A DNA stretch of 64,000 nt from Profundibacter amoris (GTDB lineage: Bacteria; Pseudomonadota; Alphaproteobacteria; Rhodobacterales; Rhodobacteraceae). The stretch spans positions 2,370,001 through 2,434,000 of the forward strand of contig NZ_CP032125.1 of NCBI RefSeq assembly GCF_003544895.1, read 5' to 3'. Positions 53,401 through 61,977 of the stretch are shown here, piece after piece. Under the pieces are notes generated by a model. The model did not search any database. It worked only from the letters and a program-made list of their open reading frames with translations, and was not told the origin of the DNA. A program made the position numbers and the translations under genes. Position 1 is the first letter of the stretch, and the number at the start of each line of letters is the position of its first letter.

Positions 53401-56400
53401 CTGTCCAGTTCAGCCATCACATGATTTAGGATCTGCCGGATTTCCGGCGTCGTTGGCGACGCCAACCCGTCAATCCCCAAGTCACCTTCGGCAATATCGG
53501 CCGACAATACTACGCGCGGGAAACTCCGCCCCTGCACGCGCAACCCGTGAAGGATGATCCGGCACCGGTCTTGGTGGTCACCCTCGGGGCCACCAAGCGT
53601 CAGTTGCAAATCAACCTCGAGCGACCGCAGTTCCAGATCCAGCGGGATCGGGGCCGCCAACGGGCCGCCAATCAGCCACCCTCCACGCCGGCGTAACTCT
53701 AAAGCGCCGACAATCCGCCGTGCGTCGCGCAGGGTTGCACTTGGAACATCGCCGGTTGCGTCAATATCCGCGCCAATCAATTCGGTCAGAATATGCCCTT
53801 GCGAAACCAGCCCGCTTGCCCCGCCCGAACTGTTCAAAGGCAACCAGACCCCAAGTGAAGCCGACTTAATCTGCTGGGCTTGGCGGGTGGTGTTTCTTAC
53901 TTGGGCATTCAGACTTAGGCCCGCAGCCAACAACGCCGTCAGGGCGCGTTTGATCTCTTTCTTGCCAAGTACGCCATAGACCAAATGCAAATTCAGATCT
54001 GCACGTCGTGCACCTGTCCAACCAATAGGCAAGCCCAGTTCGGCGGCCATATCTATGGTGCTGGCCATATAGGCCTTTAGCAGGCTCCGGGCACGGGCCA
54101 GATCGGCGTCGTCAGGTTCTGCTGCATCAATTTCCGGCATGAACTCGGCCAACCGTCGCAGGATTTCCGCGGTGACAGGCGTCAAGGGCGATGGCACCTG
54201 TGCGGCTTGGGTCGGCAATCCGATTGTCACCAACTGGTCCAACCCACTGCCCATCTCGTGCAAGGCCAGCCAACAGGCATGCCCGGCGGCAGCATCGGCA
54301 ACAACGGCCGCATTCGGTTGATCCACAATCAATGACAACGCGTGCCGCAATCGGGCAACCTGGCCCCGCACCCCGTCAGGATCACCAGAGGGCAACGCCG
54401 CATCTGCCCGCGGCGCCAACAGAATGTGCCAGATACCGGATGACGCTGGTAAAGGTGTAAACGCCAGCGGGTCACGGCCGGCCTCTCGCATATCCAGAAC
54501 GAACGCCGGATCCAGATCTGGGTCAATCGGGCTAGAGGCCGATTGCACCGCAATGTTGATCCGGGTCGCCGGCGCGGCCCCCAGAATTTCAGCCAGATCA
54601 ATTCCGTCAAACAATGCCCATGATGTCTGGTTCTCGACCAAATGCAAGGTCGCCCCCGGCACCGTCGCCGATGGCGGGCTGACCCAGCCATCACCGCCCT
54701 GCCAAAGGTTATAAATCGTATTTAGGCCTTCATACAAAACACCTGCGGCTAAACCCGCGCCAAATGGCCCGTTTATATCCGGAAATTCGGTTTCAATGGC
54801 CCCGGCAAGCTTGCCAATATACAACCCGTCATGACCGGGGCGCCATTTTCGCAAAGGAATAGACATCAAGGGTTCGGGAACCGGAATAGGCACATCTGGC
54901 TGCCGCCAGACAGCAATTGCGGGCACACCGGCCGCAGCTGCCAATGAAACCCGCCAAGGATCATGCAATGTGCCCGTGCCGTCCACATGCAATACAGCAT
55001 TCGGGTTCCCGGACAAGAACCGAGCCAGCGGTTGCAATTGCCTTTTGACCTCATGGCTGCCGTCTGCCAGCAAACGGGACATCCATTCCCGCAATGCGCC
55101 CTCGGCGTCGTCGATCAACGCGGCCAAGCGTAAGCGATGCCGCTCGGGCGGACCCAACACAGGTGCAGAGCGGTTCCAGCCAAGTGCATCCACAATATCC
55201 GAAAGCCACTTGATCCCCAGATGCCTGGTGGTCAATGAAACCAACCGCTCTATTGCATCCCAATGCCCAGGTTCGAACGACGCCAACAGATCATCAAAAC
55301 TACCGGAAAAATCCGGGATTGGGATCGCCACGTCGACCCCGTCCACATAGACCTTCAGGTTCGGGGCTTCATGGCCGATATTCAGGCCGCCATCCGGCGT
55401 CCATAATGCCATAAGACCAAGATAATCCATCTCAAGCCGTAACCCGCCCTGATCTGTCGATAAAGGTCCGCCACCACGCGCCCGACCAAGGGCACGAACC
55501 GAAATTTCAGGCAGAAAACCTGCCGTGCCCCCTGCCAGATCAATCGACACAATTGCCGCGCGCACCCGTGTTTCGATCACGGTGCAGCGTTCCCCCAGAG
55601 TGTCGACTTGTCGTAAAAATCCGACCCCGAACAGGATATTGCCAGCGCCATCTTTCCAAACCGCCAGATGCAGACCGGCAACAATTGGCAACTGCCAAGG
55701 GTCACTTTCGGATCCTGTACCCGTCACCGCATTGGCTGCTGTATCGCCAGTGATCATGGTCCGCAATGATGCAAGCACTTTGTCAAAGTCCGCTGCATGG
55801 TTATCGATCACGTCTTGCCAGTGGGTCCGTAAAACACCGATTGGATTACCCAGAAACTCAAGGATATCAACACGCGGGTAGCCGGCCCCCGCCCCCGCTG
55901 GGGCTTTCCACCCAAGCAGCACAGCAATAAGGTCTGATGCGGGTCCAAGATTGCCCAGCACGTCATTCAGTGCATCGTTCACCGCCTGCGCCGCGGTTGC
56001 CGCCAGCGCATCCGGATTGGTCAAGTCAAGTTTCGGGTGCGTCGTGTTGAAAACGACGGCGTTCAGAACCTCGACCACCAACACAGGTCGCCTGGCCTCG
56101 TCCAACCCGAAACCAAGCACGAGTGTATCAATCGAAATATTAGGGATCACAACCGTCGACAGATCGAAACGGGCCTCGGCCCGCAGCGTGGGAACGGCTA
56201 TGGCTGCACCCGACCCCAGATCAATCCGAACCAGATCAGCCGCGATCGCCACTTCGGCCCCACCGCTACCGAACCCGAATGACGCAGACGCTGTGATCAC
56301 CTTGCGCCCCGACACTCCTGTCTCTGCCGCCAGCCCAAACATGAAAGTTGCGGTGCCAACCGGTAAAACCACCGAGCCGCCATTGACTGTCGCGCCATTC

Positions 56401-57296
56401 CCGAACAGTTCTGCCAACGCCTGCAACCAGGCTGTGCGCGGGGCCGCATCCCCCAACGCCGACCCCAACCAATCGGCCAACGCGTCAATGCCGCGGGTGA
56501 ATATATCCTCGACCGGCAAATCCGGGATCGCCGGGTCATTACCCAGACCAACCAGCTTTGCAAATGCTATGATCTGCGAGCCGACCGCGCCACCTGTCTG
56601 CGCCTGCACCAACCCGATAATCAGCTCCAGCCCGGCTTCGCGCAATGCGTCGGGGTCTGTCAGGGACAAGGTCAGATCGCGGGGTGTCAACTCACCTGGC
56701 AACTGCAAACCGCGCAGGGTCAACGCGACCTGCGGGTCGCCGTCTGCGTCCGTTGTGGGCACCAAAAGCCGCAACCCGATCGCTTGCAACCCAGCATCGC
56801 CCGGGGCCGCTGGCGCTGTGGCGATTGTGACCTCACTGGACACCGAAACATAGCCCCCCGGACGTCCAACAAGCTGCGGCGATCCAAGCGGTGTCGTGCC
56901 TTTTGCCGCACGAAACATCGGGAACATCAGCGTTGATTTGCTTTCGGCAAGCGGCGCCCCTGTCCGGTATTGCACCCCCACAAACAGGTGCAAATAGGAG
57001 GCCGGGCTTTCGTCAATCACAAAATAAAAGACAATCCGCGATCCCCCGCCAAGGTCTTCGCTTATCAATTCAATCCAGATACGGTTCTCGCTGTCGCGCT
57101 CGGTCTCTCCTCCGCGAACAGTTGAAACAAAATCGAGCAATGCTGCCCGTTGGTCCTCGTCCGCCAGAATGGTTTTCAAATAACGTTCGGGATTAGCAAG
57201 CCAATCGCTGTTGAATTCGCCATCGCTGCCAACAAGCCCCAGGGCACGCAACAGACCGGCCGTGTCGCCAAAATCATCGGCTGAAAATGCATTCAT
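47460..57296 (-). CDS. Giant-cluster protein 2: 3278-residue DUF6603-like beta-rich protein
   Basis: The longest gene here, 3278 residues. ATG 57296 is preceded by GGAGGG and overlaps the upstream stop as ATGA. The protein is a long series of amphipathic beta-strands rich in Gly, Ala, Leu and Asp. The block at about 2110-2520 carries what I recall as DUF6603 features: 'GGPPAFFLTGIGGGFGINREL', 'LGGYHPNFHRDGYPVVPALGFNWSF' and 'EVYFALTSEAVMGGG'. The last ~700 residues are more basic and include an Arg/Lys-rich stretch. No signal peptide, transmembrane helix or enzyme motif. The fold resembles, by pattern only, elongated beta-groove proteins; function unknown. Confidence 0.75.
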   Translation of the reverse strand: MNAFSADDFGDTAGLLRALGLVGSDGEFNSDWLANPERYLKTILADEDQRAALLDFVSTVRGGETERDSENRIWIELISEDLGGGSRIVFYFVIDESPASYLHLFVGVQYRTGAPLAESKSTLMFPMFRAAKGTTPLGSPQLVGRPGGYVSVSSEVTIATAPAAPGDAGLQAIGLRLLVPTTDADGDPQVALTLRGLQLPGELTPRDLTLSLTDPDALREAGLELIIGLVQAQTGGAVGSQIIAFAKLVGLGNDPAIPDLPVEDIFTRGIDALADWLGSALGDAAPRTAWLQALAELFGNGATVNGGSVVLPVGTATFMFGLAAETGVSGRKVITASASFGFGSGGAEVAIAADLVRIDLGSGAAIAVPTLRAEARFDLSTVVIPNISIDTLVLGFGLDEARRPVLVVEVLNAVVFNTTHPKLDLTNPDALAATAAQAVNDALNDVLGNLGPASDLIAVLLGWKAPAGAGAGYPRVDILEFLGNPIGVLRTHWQDVIDNHAADFDKVLASLRTMITGDTAANAVTGTGSESDPWQLPIVAGLHLAVWKDGAGNILFGVGFLRQVDTLGERCTVIETRVRAAIVSIDLAGGTAGFLPEISVRALGRARGGGPLSTDQGGLRLEMDYLGLMALWTPDGGLNIGHEAPNLKVYVDGVDVAIPIPDFSGSFDDLLASFEPGHWDAIERLVSLTTRHLGIKWLSDIVDALGWNRSAPVLGPPERHRLRLAALIDDAEGALREWMSRLLADGSHEVKRQLQPLARFLSGNPNAVLHVDGTGTLHDPWRVSLAAAAGVPAIAVWRQPDVPIPVPEPLMSIPLRKWRPGHDGLYIGKLAGAIETEFPDINGPFGAGLAAGVLYEGLNTIYNLWQGGDGWVSPPSATVPGATLHLVENQTSWALFDGIDLAEILGAAPATRINIAVQSASSPIDPDLDPAFVLDMREAGRDPLAFTPLPASSGIWHILLAPRADAALPSGDPDGVRGQVARLRHALSLIVDQPNAAVVADAAAGHACWLALHEMGSGLDQLVTIGLPTQAAQVPSPLTPVTAEILRRLAEFMPEIDAAEPDDADLARARSLLKAYMASTIDMAAELGLPIGWTGARRADLNLHLVYGVLGKKEIKRALTALLAAGLSLNAQVRNTTRQAQQIKSASLGVWLPLNSSGGASGLVSQGHILTELIGADIDATGDVPSATLRDARRIVGALELRRRGGWLIGGPLAAPIPLDLELRSLEVDLQLTLGGPEGDHQDRCRIILHGLRVQGRSFPRVVLSADIAEGDLGIDGLASPTTPEIRQILNHVMAELDSAADPALQYVNKALRAAGILGPDGALDAVSLSNWVDDPAARLADLLANPVLRAELMDMLGDLLGNHSGLGFDASSGTLSVDLSGATGLPLLAEWAVTANIGRTGVTGAALRLGALTETYLDVNLAPFSAGLHLDTSLADAIGGVATTVPLWPRPDIDRLIRTAVPAIVATALSRILDGLRQSDAGVLPVVDGALSALGLLDGSGASATVKIPALMFINPGQWLRSNVTLGSLDGSGIRPDRVIALIDALKPLVDLGGASGVWGIAPGLSLRARDLAGLVLDISFDASAFGPAADVAVGGAFGIRFATDGRVVPDVALFVGLATAAPGNQAVHLSVSGSDIQVFLRNGAGTDMGIYPNAGDLGQLATAGVTAALPLVLDAIVANGSDAGNLLADIGDALVLRQGGSFDGPALVAWANDPASALFARWPQLLSAGLNRLDAALPPGITVTGGGGTVRLVVADVGGLAGSDISVEFTPSPISVEFGGTFTSVPFAQIVDFAIRFDQTGLARFSTTTGPAAIPIADGIDLRPVLSLDIGTAVASPFVSVGLAMDAANTSTLVLRYDFNSARFDLSLGSGTPLEIAAGIMTFAIDLLGAFLLELNEINTFLDQPIFQNQAGASTDIRSILSGVVLKPSGTALDTELFRIVRTPGESVQQLIDTKLDRIAVLLSNISVANPTVRVGGVLDIGLSNVGGAVGVSLGLVDRLPIIEGSIAIWLENDSRWIIGGPTPGLKVALVKRTGGIWEFKPGLEIDGVGIRIGSTTGLLLDSPLALGSIAMHVFAKISGDELLGGAQVQLSDIAVAMGGGGGSDSNPIAGGMLAETSSGDAELAPAFSPALSIQTRPAPPGGIAFGFSAGEGEGPWWLPIRSQFGPLYIDQVGFGTQIANDRLQSISLLFDGNISIAGLQAAVDDLELRYRLDRGGIFDADSWEVDLAGLAVSADMSGVSLTGGLRKFGTEPNLEYVGMLSARFASFGLSIYGGYAAIQEPEEYTAFFAFGAVLGAFGGPPAFFLTGIGGGFGINRELVPPTDMSQFDDFVMIAALDPSFDPPGDLMGYMEEVRNTFPPKKDTFWFAAGISFTSFALVDGIAVVAVEFGQGFELSIFGLVRMALPRPEVALVSIELGLMARFSTEEGVIWVQAQLTDNSWLFDTSARLTGGFAYVSWFKGDKAGEFVLTLGGYHPNFHRDGYPVVPALGFNWSFGSNIVIKAEVYFALTSEAVMGGGLFEANATFGLTYANLSFGGNAIVYFDPFKYEADAHARVTAGIRIETFLGDINLSFSLGAEIEVSGPKFHGTARVEVGPIDVTVRFGNSNSVPAALLGWIDFVQKYLELAPGNKAQALSGLAGKGILPPASESGAEPGTADGTAAHPFNVASEFELMLTSTIPLLKIKRGNSDIAINLPPPTLGLAPVGSTLVNSELKLTLLDRSNQIAWPAEAVHYQITARETGKFPIGVWGRTPNTDDKKIPKGDVISSTEGVDLKFGPKFNNKIPEDATGGVAFDQIEPSRHRKPLPLRAAGAIRRRLVIEARKQRKLIDALDAKRMPDLSAEWQREGRTATARRSWAHERAVPLRVGLLSERIVGSTARGAKKKLGRDSVGPLVIPYGKAHIRGLLIQSVRAAKIGGRIAETRVTVGSKGVVRMAPPQIRAAGGASVLLRAQLQAPVIQQTLVAKQTVPETIAANSTVSMSRVHAFGGGLDRLTAIEAMLTPAPGARRRRADRKPENSLVPGEIAVFDLPGSKNAALYKNAGELKIKGHARLAVVGLDGRIIENRAAPKSMKLPAESRAFVVMAGSQPSLQDVNGWIETTRLAYLGYSLARCRGGFVRAEGASRARGGRKSGIGWMEARYLTDQSAVVETQFETGASCVAIVLDGTITADDLEMLAVSFDGARIVEGKPKLVPMDGKTLVVYSIRAGDRSKPFSVTLAGRVDDRLDGVIAAKLTPSELISRMANSAVNLDLETYSAPGSENVSAVWTAPADYRTG

Positions 57297-58153
57297 TTTC
57301 CGCCCTCCCTGAACACAAACCCGGCGCTGCTTTCGATGGTCAGACTGCGGTTTCTGGCAATAATTGCGCGTGGAACCAACGGCTGTTTGCGGACGTCCCA
57401 TCCCGATGCCCCGGCCAGGTTTTCAATCGCCGACAGCAACGCATTATGGGCCAGTGCAATCAAGGCCGTGCCCCAAATCCGGGCAACCGTTTCATTGCCA
57501 ACCGGGCGATCGGATGTCGCCATAACCATGCCGCTCGGCCGGTTTGGACTACCAACGGCAAACGGTACTTGCATGGTTTCCCGCAGCCCATCGGCCGTCA
57601 CCGGAATATCCACCCTGATCCGCCCCTCGTTTACAACGGCTCTTATCCTACCGACATGCACCATCAACTGGTTCAGACCATCATCCCAGATGACACGTTC
57701 CTGATTTTCAGTTTGTTGAATCGCCGCCAGCCGCAACAATTGGCCAAGGGTGGGGGCAGACACCGGCAGATTGGCCCCGCGTTTGCCCGGTAAAATTGCG
57801 TCTGTCGGCAATGCTTTTGGGTCCTTTTCGCGCAGCAGATCCATTGCAGTCTGGGATAATACCGTTAAATCCAGTGCCTTTGGGTCGTCATGGGCCTTGA
57901 TCAAATCCAACAGGATATTTGACAGATCACGGATCTTCAAATCCGAGCCGACAAAATTATCAAGACCACGGGGCCGCTCGGGGCGACGAACGATCACAAG
58001 ACCTTCCAGGTTGTCTGCCAACTCAAGAACACGATCCACCGCTTCACGGTCGGTTCTGGACAAATCTGCGACGTTGGACAGCCCGCGCAATCGGGTTGCG
58101 GACAACCCAGGCCGGCCTCTTGAACCGGAACGTGACGTCGGACGACGAACCAT
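57293..58153 (-). CDS. Giant-cluster protein 1: 286-residue leading protein of unknown function
   Basis: A 286-residue protein with a basic N-terminus (VRRPTSRSGSRGRPGLSATRLRGL), a helical middle (DREAVDRVLELADNLEGL...LRLAAIQQTEN) and a beta-strand C-terminal half ending 'LTIESSAGFVFREGGK'. GGGAG lies about 6 nt upstream of the ATG. It is the first gene of the operon and is translationally coupled to the 3278-residue gene by an ATGA overlap. I do not recognise the family. Confidence 0.7.
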   Translation of the reverse strand: MVRRPTSRSGSRGRPGLSATRLRGLSNVADLSRTDREAVDRVLELADNLEGLVIVRRPERPRGLDNFVGSDLKIRDLSNILLDLIKAHDDPKALDLTVLSQTAMDLLREKDPKALPTDAILPGKRGANLPVSAPTLGQLLRLAAIQQTENQERVIWDDGLNQLMVHVGRIRAVVNEGRIRVDIPVTADGLRETMQVPFAVGSPNRPSGMVMATSDRPVGNETVARIWGTALIALAHNALLSAIENLAGASGWDVRKQPLVPRAIIARNRSLTIESSAGFVFREGGK

Positions 58154-58244
58154 GGTTTACTCCCAAGCCGGGGGAAGTGCTGGGTAACAAAATCAATTCC
58201 AGATAGGTGCGAATTCTAAACCAGAAACCGCCCCGGCAGTTGTT

Positions 58245-58427
58245 TCACATGTCTTTTCCATTGCCGCGAAAAACCGCGTTCACAAGGAACCCAAAGACAA
58301 GCCATGCAGCGATAAATCCAACCAGTTCCAAAGCAAAACTGCCCCATTTAAAATAGAGCTGTGCCAGAACCAAAGCCATCACGAAGGGTAATAATTCCCG
58401 TTGCAGGGTTTGCCTAAGCGGTAACAT
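58245..58427 (-). CDS. Small two-helix membrane protein, hypothetical
   Basis: A 60-residue reading frame (MLPLRQTLQRELLPFVMALV...) with two hydrophobic helices and a polar basic tail (FRGNGKDM). The ribosome binding site is weak. A TTG start at 58577 would give 110 residues but the extra part looks non-coding. It lies 91 bp upstream of the giant-protein operon on the same strand and could be its first member or unrelated. Confidence 0.4.
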   Translation of the reverse strand: MLPLRQTLQRELLPFVMALVLAQLYFKWGSFALELVGFIAAWLVFGFLVNAVFRGNGKDM

Positions 58428-58889
58428 TGTTATCAGTGAGAACACAAAAACGCTCCTCGGATCTTGGCAAGAAATATCAATAAAATTCAAAGTATCGAGT
58501 CTGCATTCATTGAACACTTGCCCCATTCTTTCCGTCAACAGATAATATTCGGGGCCAAGTTTACCCAGCGGAAACAAACGGGAAAATGCCTTGTTAGATG
58601 GGGTCGCCGCTGTAAATTAAGGCGCTGCAAATATGCGCACAATTCCGCTTATGCGGGTGTTAAGGCTGCACCCTTCAATAGGTCAGCATCTCTTTCAGGG
58701 GGGATACATCCGCCATCTGACCGGCCAGCACTTCTTCAGCTTGGCGCATTTGGCTGCAATCACCATCTGCCGGTTGCCATCTGGTGCAACCGGCATTGGA
58801 GACACTGGAGCAATCCAATCTTGCTATGGGCTGGCAGATGACAGACCGAAAGATTGGATTGCTTTAAGACGGCAAAATCCCGCTTTACA
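58428..58889. other. Intergenic region with inverted repeat and possible gene remnant
   Basis: About 460 bp between the small membrane protein and ttrA with no convincing intact gene. On the minus strand, 58676-58863 is an open frame of about 62 codons without a start, ending '...QMRQAEEVLAGQMADVSPLKEMLTY', whose composition looks protein-like. A 14-bp inverted repeat lies at its upstream end. This could be the stub of a gene broken by insertion of the giant-protein operon. Evidence is weak. Confidence 0.35.
58809..58863 (-). terminator. 14-bp perfect inverted repeat downstream of ttrA
   Basis: AGCAATCCAATCTT (58809-58822) is the exact reverse complement of AAGATTGGATTGCT (58850-58863), with a 27-nt loop. 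It lies 27 bp after the ttrA stop on the minus strand. There is no T-run, so it may be a stabilising or Rho-linked 3' structure, or the end of a small mobile remnant. Confidence 0.4.
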
Positions 58890-61800
58890 TCATGCCCTTT
58901 CTATACGGGCCGGCAATGCCTGACGGGCAGCCGATCCTACGACCCAGTCCCCCAAGGTGGCATGCCCGCCGCGATGCGGGTCTTGCAGGCCGATCAGGTT
59001 CAGGGCCACACCGGCGGCCAGTTCGGGCATATCCGGTTGCTGGGCACCATCAATGTTGTGCCCGCGCGCACCCAGTTCCCAGTGACCATAGCCATGCGGG
59101 ATGGCCACCACGCCGGGCGCAATACCATTGCGCACCAGCGCGGTTGCCAACTGGCTGCCGCCCGGCGTCACGATCCGCACCTTGTCGCCCGATTTGACCC
59201 CCGCCTTTTCGGCGTCCTGCGGGTTGATCGACACCGGATTATCCGGCTGGATCGACCGCAACACAGGCGAAGCAATCGAATAGCTGGATTGCAGGTTCGA
59301 TTTGAACGAAGTCAGCTGCAACGGCCATTCGTTTTCGGGGTAAACCTCGCGCAGGGGCGTGCCATCGGCCAGTTGTTGCGGATACCACGTCGGCACCCCG
59401 ACGAACCGTTTGCCGCTGATGGTATTTACCGATGTGCCGACCTTCTGGTTATAGACCATAAGCGGTTTCGGATAGGCATGGGTCAGCTTTTCGCCATCAT
59501 AGGCCTTGGCGTAATCCTCCATCCGGCCGCCACGGGCATAGACATAGGCAACGCGGCGCTGCTCGTCCGGTTTTAGCGTCTGTTCGATGTCGGGCATAAT
59601 CCGCCCTACCCCCGCCAGTTCGATATCGTCATCACTGGCTTCGGCCACCGGTTTACCGGCAAAGGCGACATTGGCACCGGCGCGCAGATACCAGTCCTCG
59701 GGCCGGTTCAGCGGATGCAGGGTGCCGTCACTGTCGGGGATCACCTTGTCGCCGAACCCGGGCAACTCCATGCGTTTGCCAATCGCAATCAGGAACATTT
59801 CCAGCGTCACCGGCTGACCATCAGCCGTTTTCGCCTGTTTCGGATCGCTGATCGGCCAGCGCGCAGTCGAGCATTTGGTGACGGTGCCGTTCCACGGCAT
59901 TGCCCAGCCCCATGCCTCGTACATCACGCTGTCAGGCACGATGTAATCGGCCAGCGCCGAGGTTTCGTTGATAAACCCGTCAATCGCCACATAAAGCCCC
60001 AGCTCTTTGGGATCTTTCATTTTTTCACCGATGGCCGCGTTCAATCCGGCCTGACCATACAAAGGGTTGGTCATGAAACTGATCATCGCCTTCAGTTTGT
60101 AAGGGTAGCCGTCAAAATGGCTGGTCAGATATTCGGTGAAAATCGGTGGTGAAAACGGATACCACGGTGCCTTGGTGGGATAGGGGCTTTCCCCTGCCGC
60201 CGTGCGGCGCTTGAATTCACTGGTCTTTTTATACGGGAATTTCGAGCGCGACAGGAACACCCCTTTGGGTTTCACCATATCCGGGAATTTCTTCATGTTA
60301 TAGCGCGGTCCCTTGCCAAAGGCCGGAAACGCCCCGCCCGACACGCTGACGCCGCCTTTCCAGTTCCAGTTGCCGATCAAAACGTTCAGCATCAGCACAG
60401 ACCAGGCGGTGTAGAAGCCGTTGCTGCTCATCATGCCGCCGTGGTTGTTGATCGCGGCGCGCTTGCCGTGCGAGGTGAATTCCTGCGCCAGTGCCTCGAT
60501 CATTTCGGGCTTGATGCCGCACAGTTCCGCGTATTCCGCCAGGCTGAAACGCCGTGCCTCGTCGGCCAGAATTTGCAACGAGGTTTTGACAGCCACCGGC
60601 CCGTTGGCGGTTTCGACCGAACCGTCAAAGAACAGGGTTGCCGCGGTGGCCAGCTGTTTGTGGGAAACGGCTGTGCCGGATGCGTCTAGCGCCACAAAAT
60701 CCTTGGCTTGCTCCTCGGCCCAGCCCATGTCCATGCCGGTCAGTAGCTTGCCGGATTTGACGTTGACCAGATGGGTTGCGTTCGACCAGCCCGCCTCGCC
60801 CGTGGCCTTGACACCTGCGGGGCCGGCGTTGGACAGGAATTTTGCGTCATAGCGTTCATTGTCGATGATCCAGCGGATCATCCCCATGGCAAAAGCGGCA
60901 TCCGTGCCCGGTTTGATCGGCACCCAGTGGTCGCGGTCCTTGGCAGCATAGCTGGTGGCATTGGTCAGCACCGGATCAACCACCACATAGTTCAATTTGC
61001 CCGATGTGCGGGCCTCGGCCACCATCCGGCCTGACCGTTTATAAGGTTTGCCAGCATTGCCCGGTGCCGAGCCGATGAAAATGGCGAATTCGGTGTTTTC
61101 AAAATCCGGTTTGCCGTGGGCGAATTTCTTGAAATCCCCCATCACAGCACCCGATCCGGCCCGCATGGCAAAGCCGCAATAAGATCCGTGGTGGCCATAG
61201 TTGCGGGTGCCAAAACAGTTGAAGGCAAAGCGTTTGATAAACTGATTACGCCCGTCACTTGTGGCGTGAATCACGGCCAGCTGGTTGGCTTTGGGGCCGT
61301 ATTCGGGGTTCTCGGGATCGACCGGCGTTTTCAGATCGCGGATCGCGCGCAGGCCTTCAACCGGCCCTTCGCCAAACAGATCACCGCCTTCGACCACCTC
61401 TTCGACCAGCTGTTCAAAGGGGATGGATTTCCATTTGCCGGACCCCCGCGGCCCGTCGCGCTTCAGGCATTTCAGAACGCGGTGCGGGCTGTTCATTTGC
61501 GACAGCATGGCATTGCCGCGCCCGCAGGCGGTCGAGCGGTGGTCCAGCCCGCTTTCGCCTTTGCGGGTCAGCGACAACAATGCCTCGCGCACCGGTGTGC
61601 TGTAGGGGATTTGCGCATCGGCCGACAGCGGATGATACGGGTTGCCCGCCACACGGATCACCTGACCCGTTTCCTTGTCACTGCGGATGCGCAACCCGCA
61701 CATGGTGTTGCAGCCCTGGCACATGGTGAAACTGATCTGTTGGTCCGGGTTCATCACCAGATCGCCGGTTTTGGCATCCACCCGGTATTCGGGTGCATGG

Positions 61801-61955
61801 GCGTTGATGGTGATATGGTCCAGCGGGGCCGTGCCGCTGCTGCCGGTCGCCAGCCCCTTGGCCAGACGCTTGCCGGTTTCGCTGTAGCCTCCGACAAAGG
61901 CCGCGGCCCCGCCCAAAGCAACAGCCCCTTTAAGTATATTACGACGTGTTGTCAT
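58890..61955 (-). CDS. ttrA: Tetrathionate reductase catalytic subunit (molybdopterin)
   Basis: A 1021-residue molybdopterin oxidoreductase, the length of TtrA. A twin-arginine signal (TTRRNILKG) opens the protein, so it is exported folded. Fe-S cluster ligands are C79, C82, C86 (CQGCNTMC) with C144 as fourth; the probable Mo ligand is Cys260 in 'GHHGSYCGFAMRAG'. Other pterin-binding blocks follow. It would reduce tetrathionate to thiosulfate in the periplasm. Gene order ttrB-ttrC-ttrA and size match Salmonella ttrBCA. Related thiosulfate, polysulfide or arsenate reductases are less likely but not excluded. ATG 61955 with AGGAGA. Confidence 0.87.
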   Translation of the reverse strand: MTTRRNILKGAVALGGAAAFVGGYSETGKRLAKGLATGSSGTAPLDHITINAHAPEYRVDAKTGDLVMNPDQQISFTMCQGCNTMCGLRIRSDKETGQVIRVAGNPYHPLSADAQIPYSTPVREALLSLTRKGESGLDHRSTACGRGNAMLSQMNSPHRVLKCLKRDGPRGSGKWKSIPFEQLVEEVVEGGDLFGEGPVEGLRAIRDLKTPVDPENPEYGPKANQLAVIHATSDGRNQFIKRFAFNCFGTRNYGHHGSYCGFAMRAGSGAVMGDFKKFAHGKPDFENTEFAIFIGSAPGNAGKPYKRSGRMVAEARTSGKLNYVVVDPVLTNATSYAAKDRDHWVPIKPGTDAAFAMGMIRWIIDNERYDAKFLSNAGPAGVKATGEAGWSNATHLVNVKSGKLLTGMDMGWAEEQAKDFVALDASGTAVSHKQLATAATLFFDGSVETANGPVAVKTSLQILADEARRFSLAEYAELCGIKPEMIEALAQEFTSHGKRAAINNHGGMMSSNGFYTAWSVLMLNVLIGNWNWKGGVSVSGGAFPAFGKGPRYNMKKFPDMVKPKGVFLSRSKFPYKKTSEFKRRTAAGESPYPTKAPWYPFSPPIFTEYLTSHFDGYPYKLKAMISFMTNPLYGQAGLNAAIGEKMKDPKELGLYVAIDGFINETSALADYIVPDSVMYEAWGWAMPWNGTVTKCSTARWPISDPKQAKTADGQPVTLEMFLIAIGKRMELPGFGDKVIPDSDGTLHPLNRPEDWYLRAGANVAFAGKPVAEASDDDIELAGVGRIMPDIEQTLKPDEQRRVAYVYARGGRMEDYAKAYDGEKLTHAYPKPLMVYNQKVGTSVNTISGKRFVGVPTWYPQQLADGTPLREVYPENEWPLQLTSFKSNLQSSYSIASPVLRSIQPDNPVSINPQDAEKAGVKSGDKVRIVTPGGSQLATALVRNGIAPGVVAIPHGYGHWELGARGHNIDGAQQPDMPELAAGVALNLIGLQDPHRGGHATLGDWVVGSAARQALPARIERA

Positions 61956-61977
61956 GATCTTGTCTCCTGCTCTGGAA

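Noticed and set aside
37043-58153. Extracellular contractile injection system or phage tail cluster
   Set aside because: No sheath, tube, baseplate or AAA ATPase gene can be recognised, and the proteins do not have phage-like sizes or order.
37043-58153. Non-ribosomal peptide or polyketide gene cluster
   Set aside because: Despite giant sizes there are no carrier, adenylation, ketosynthase or condensation motifs; sequences are strand-rich.
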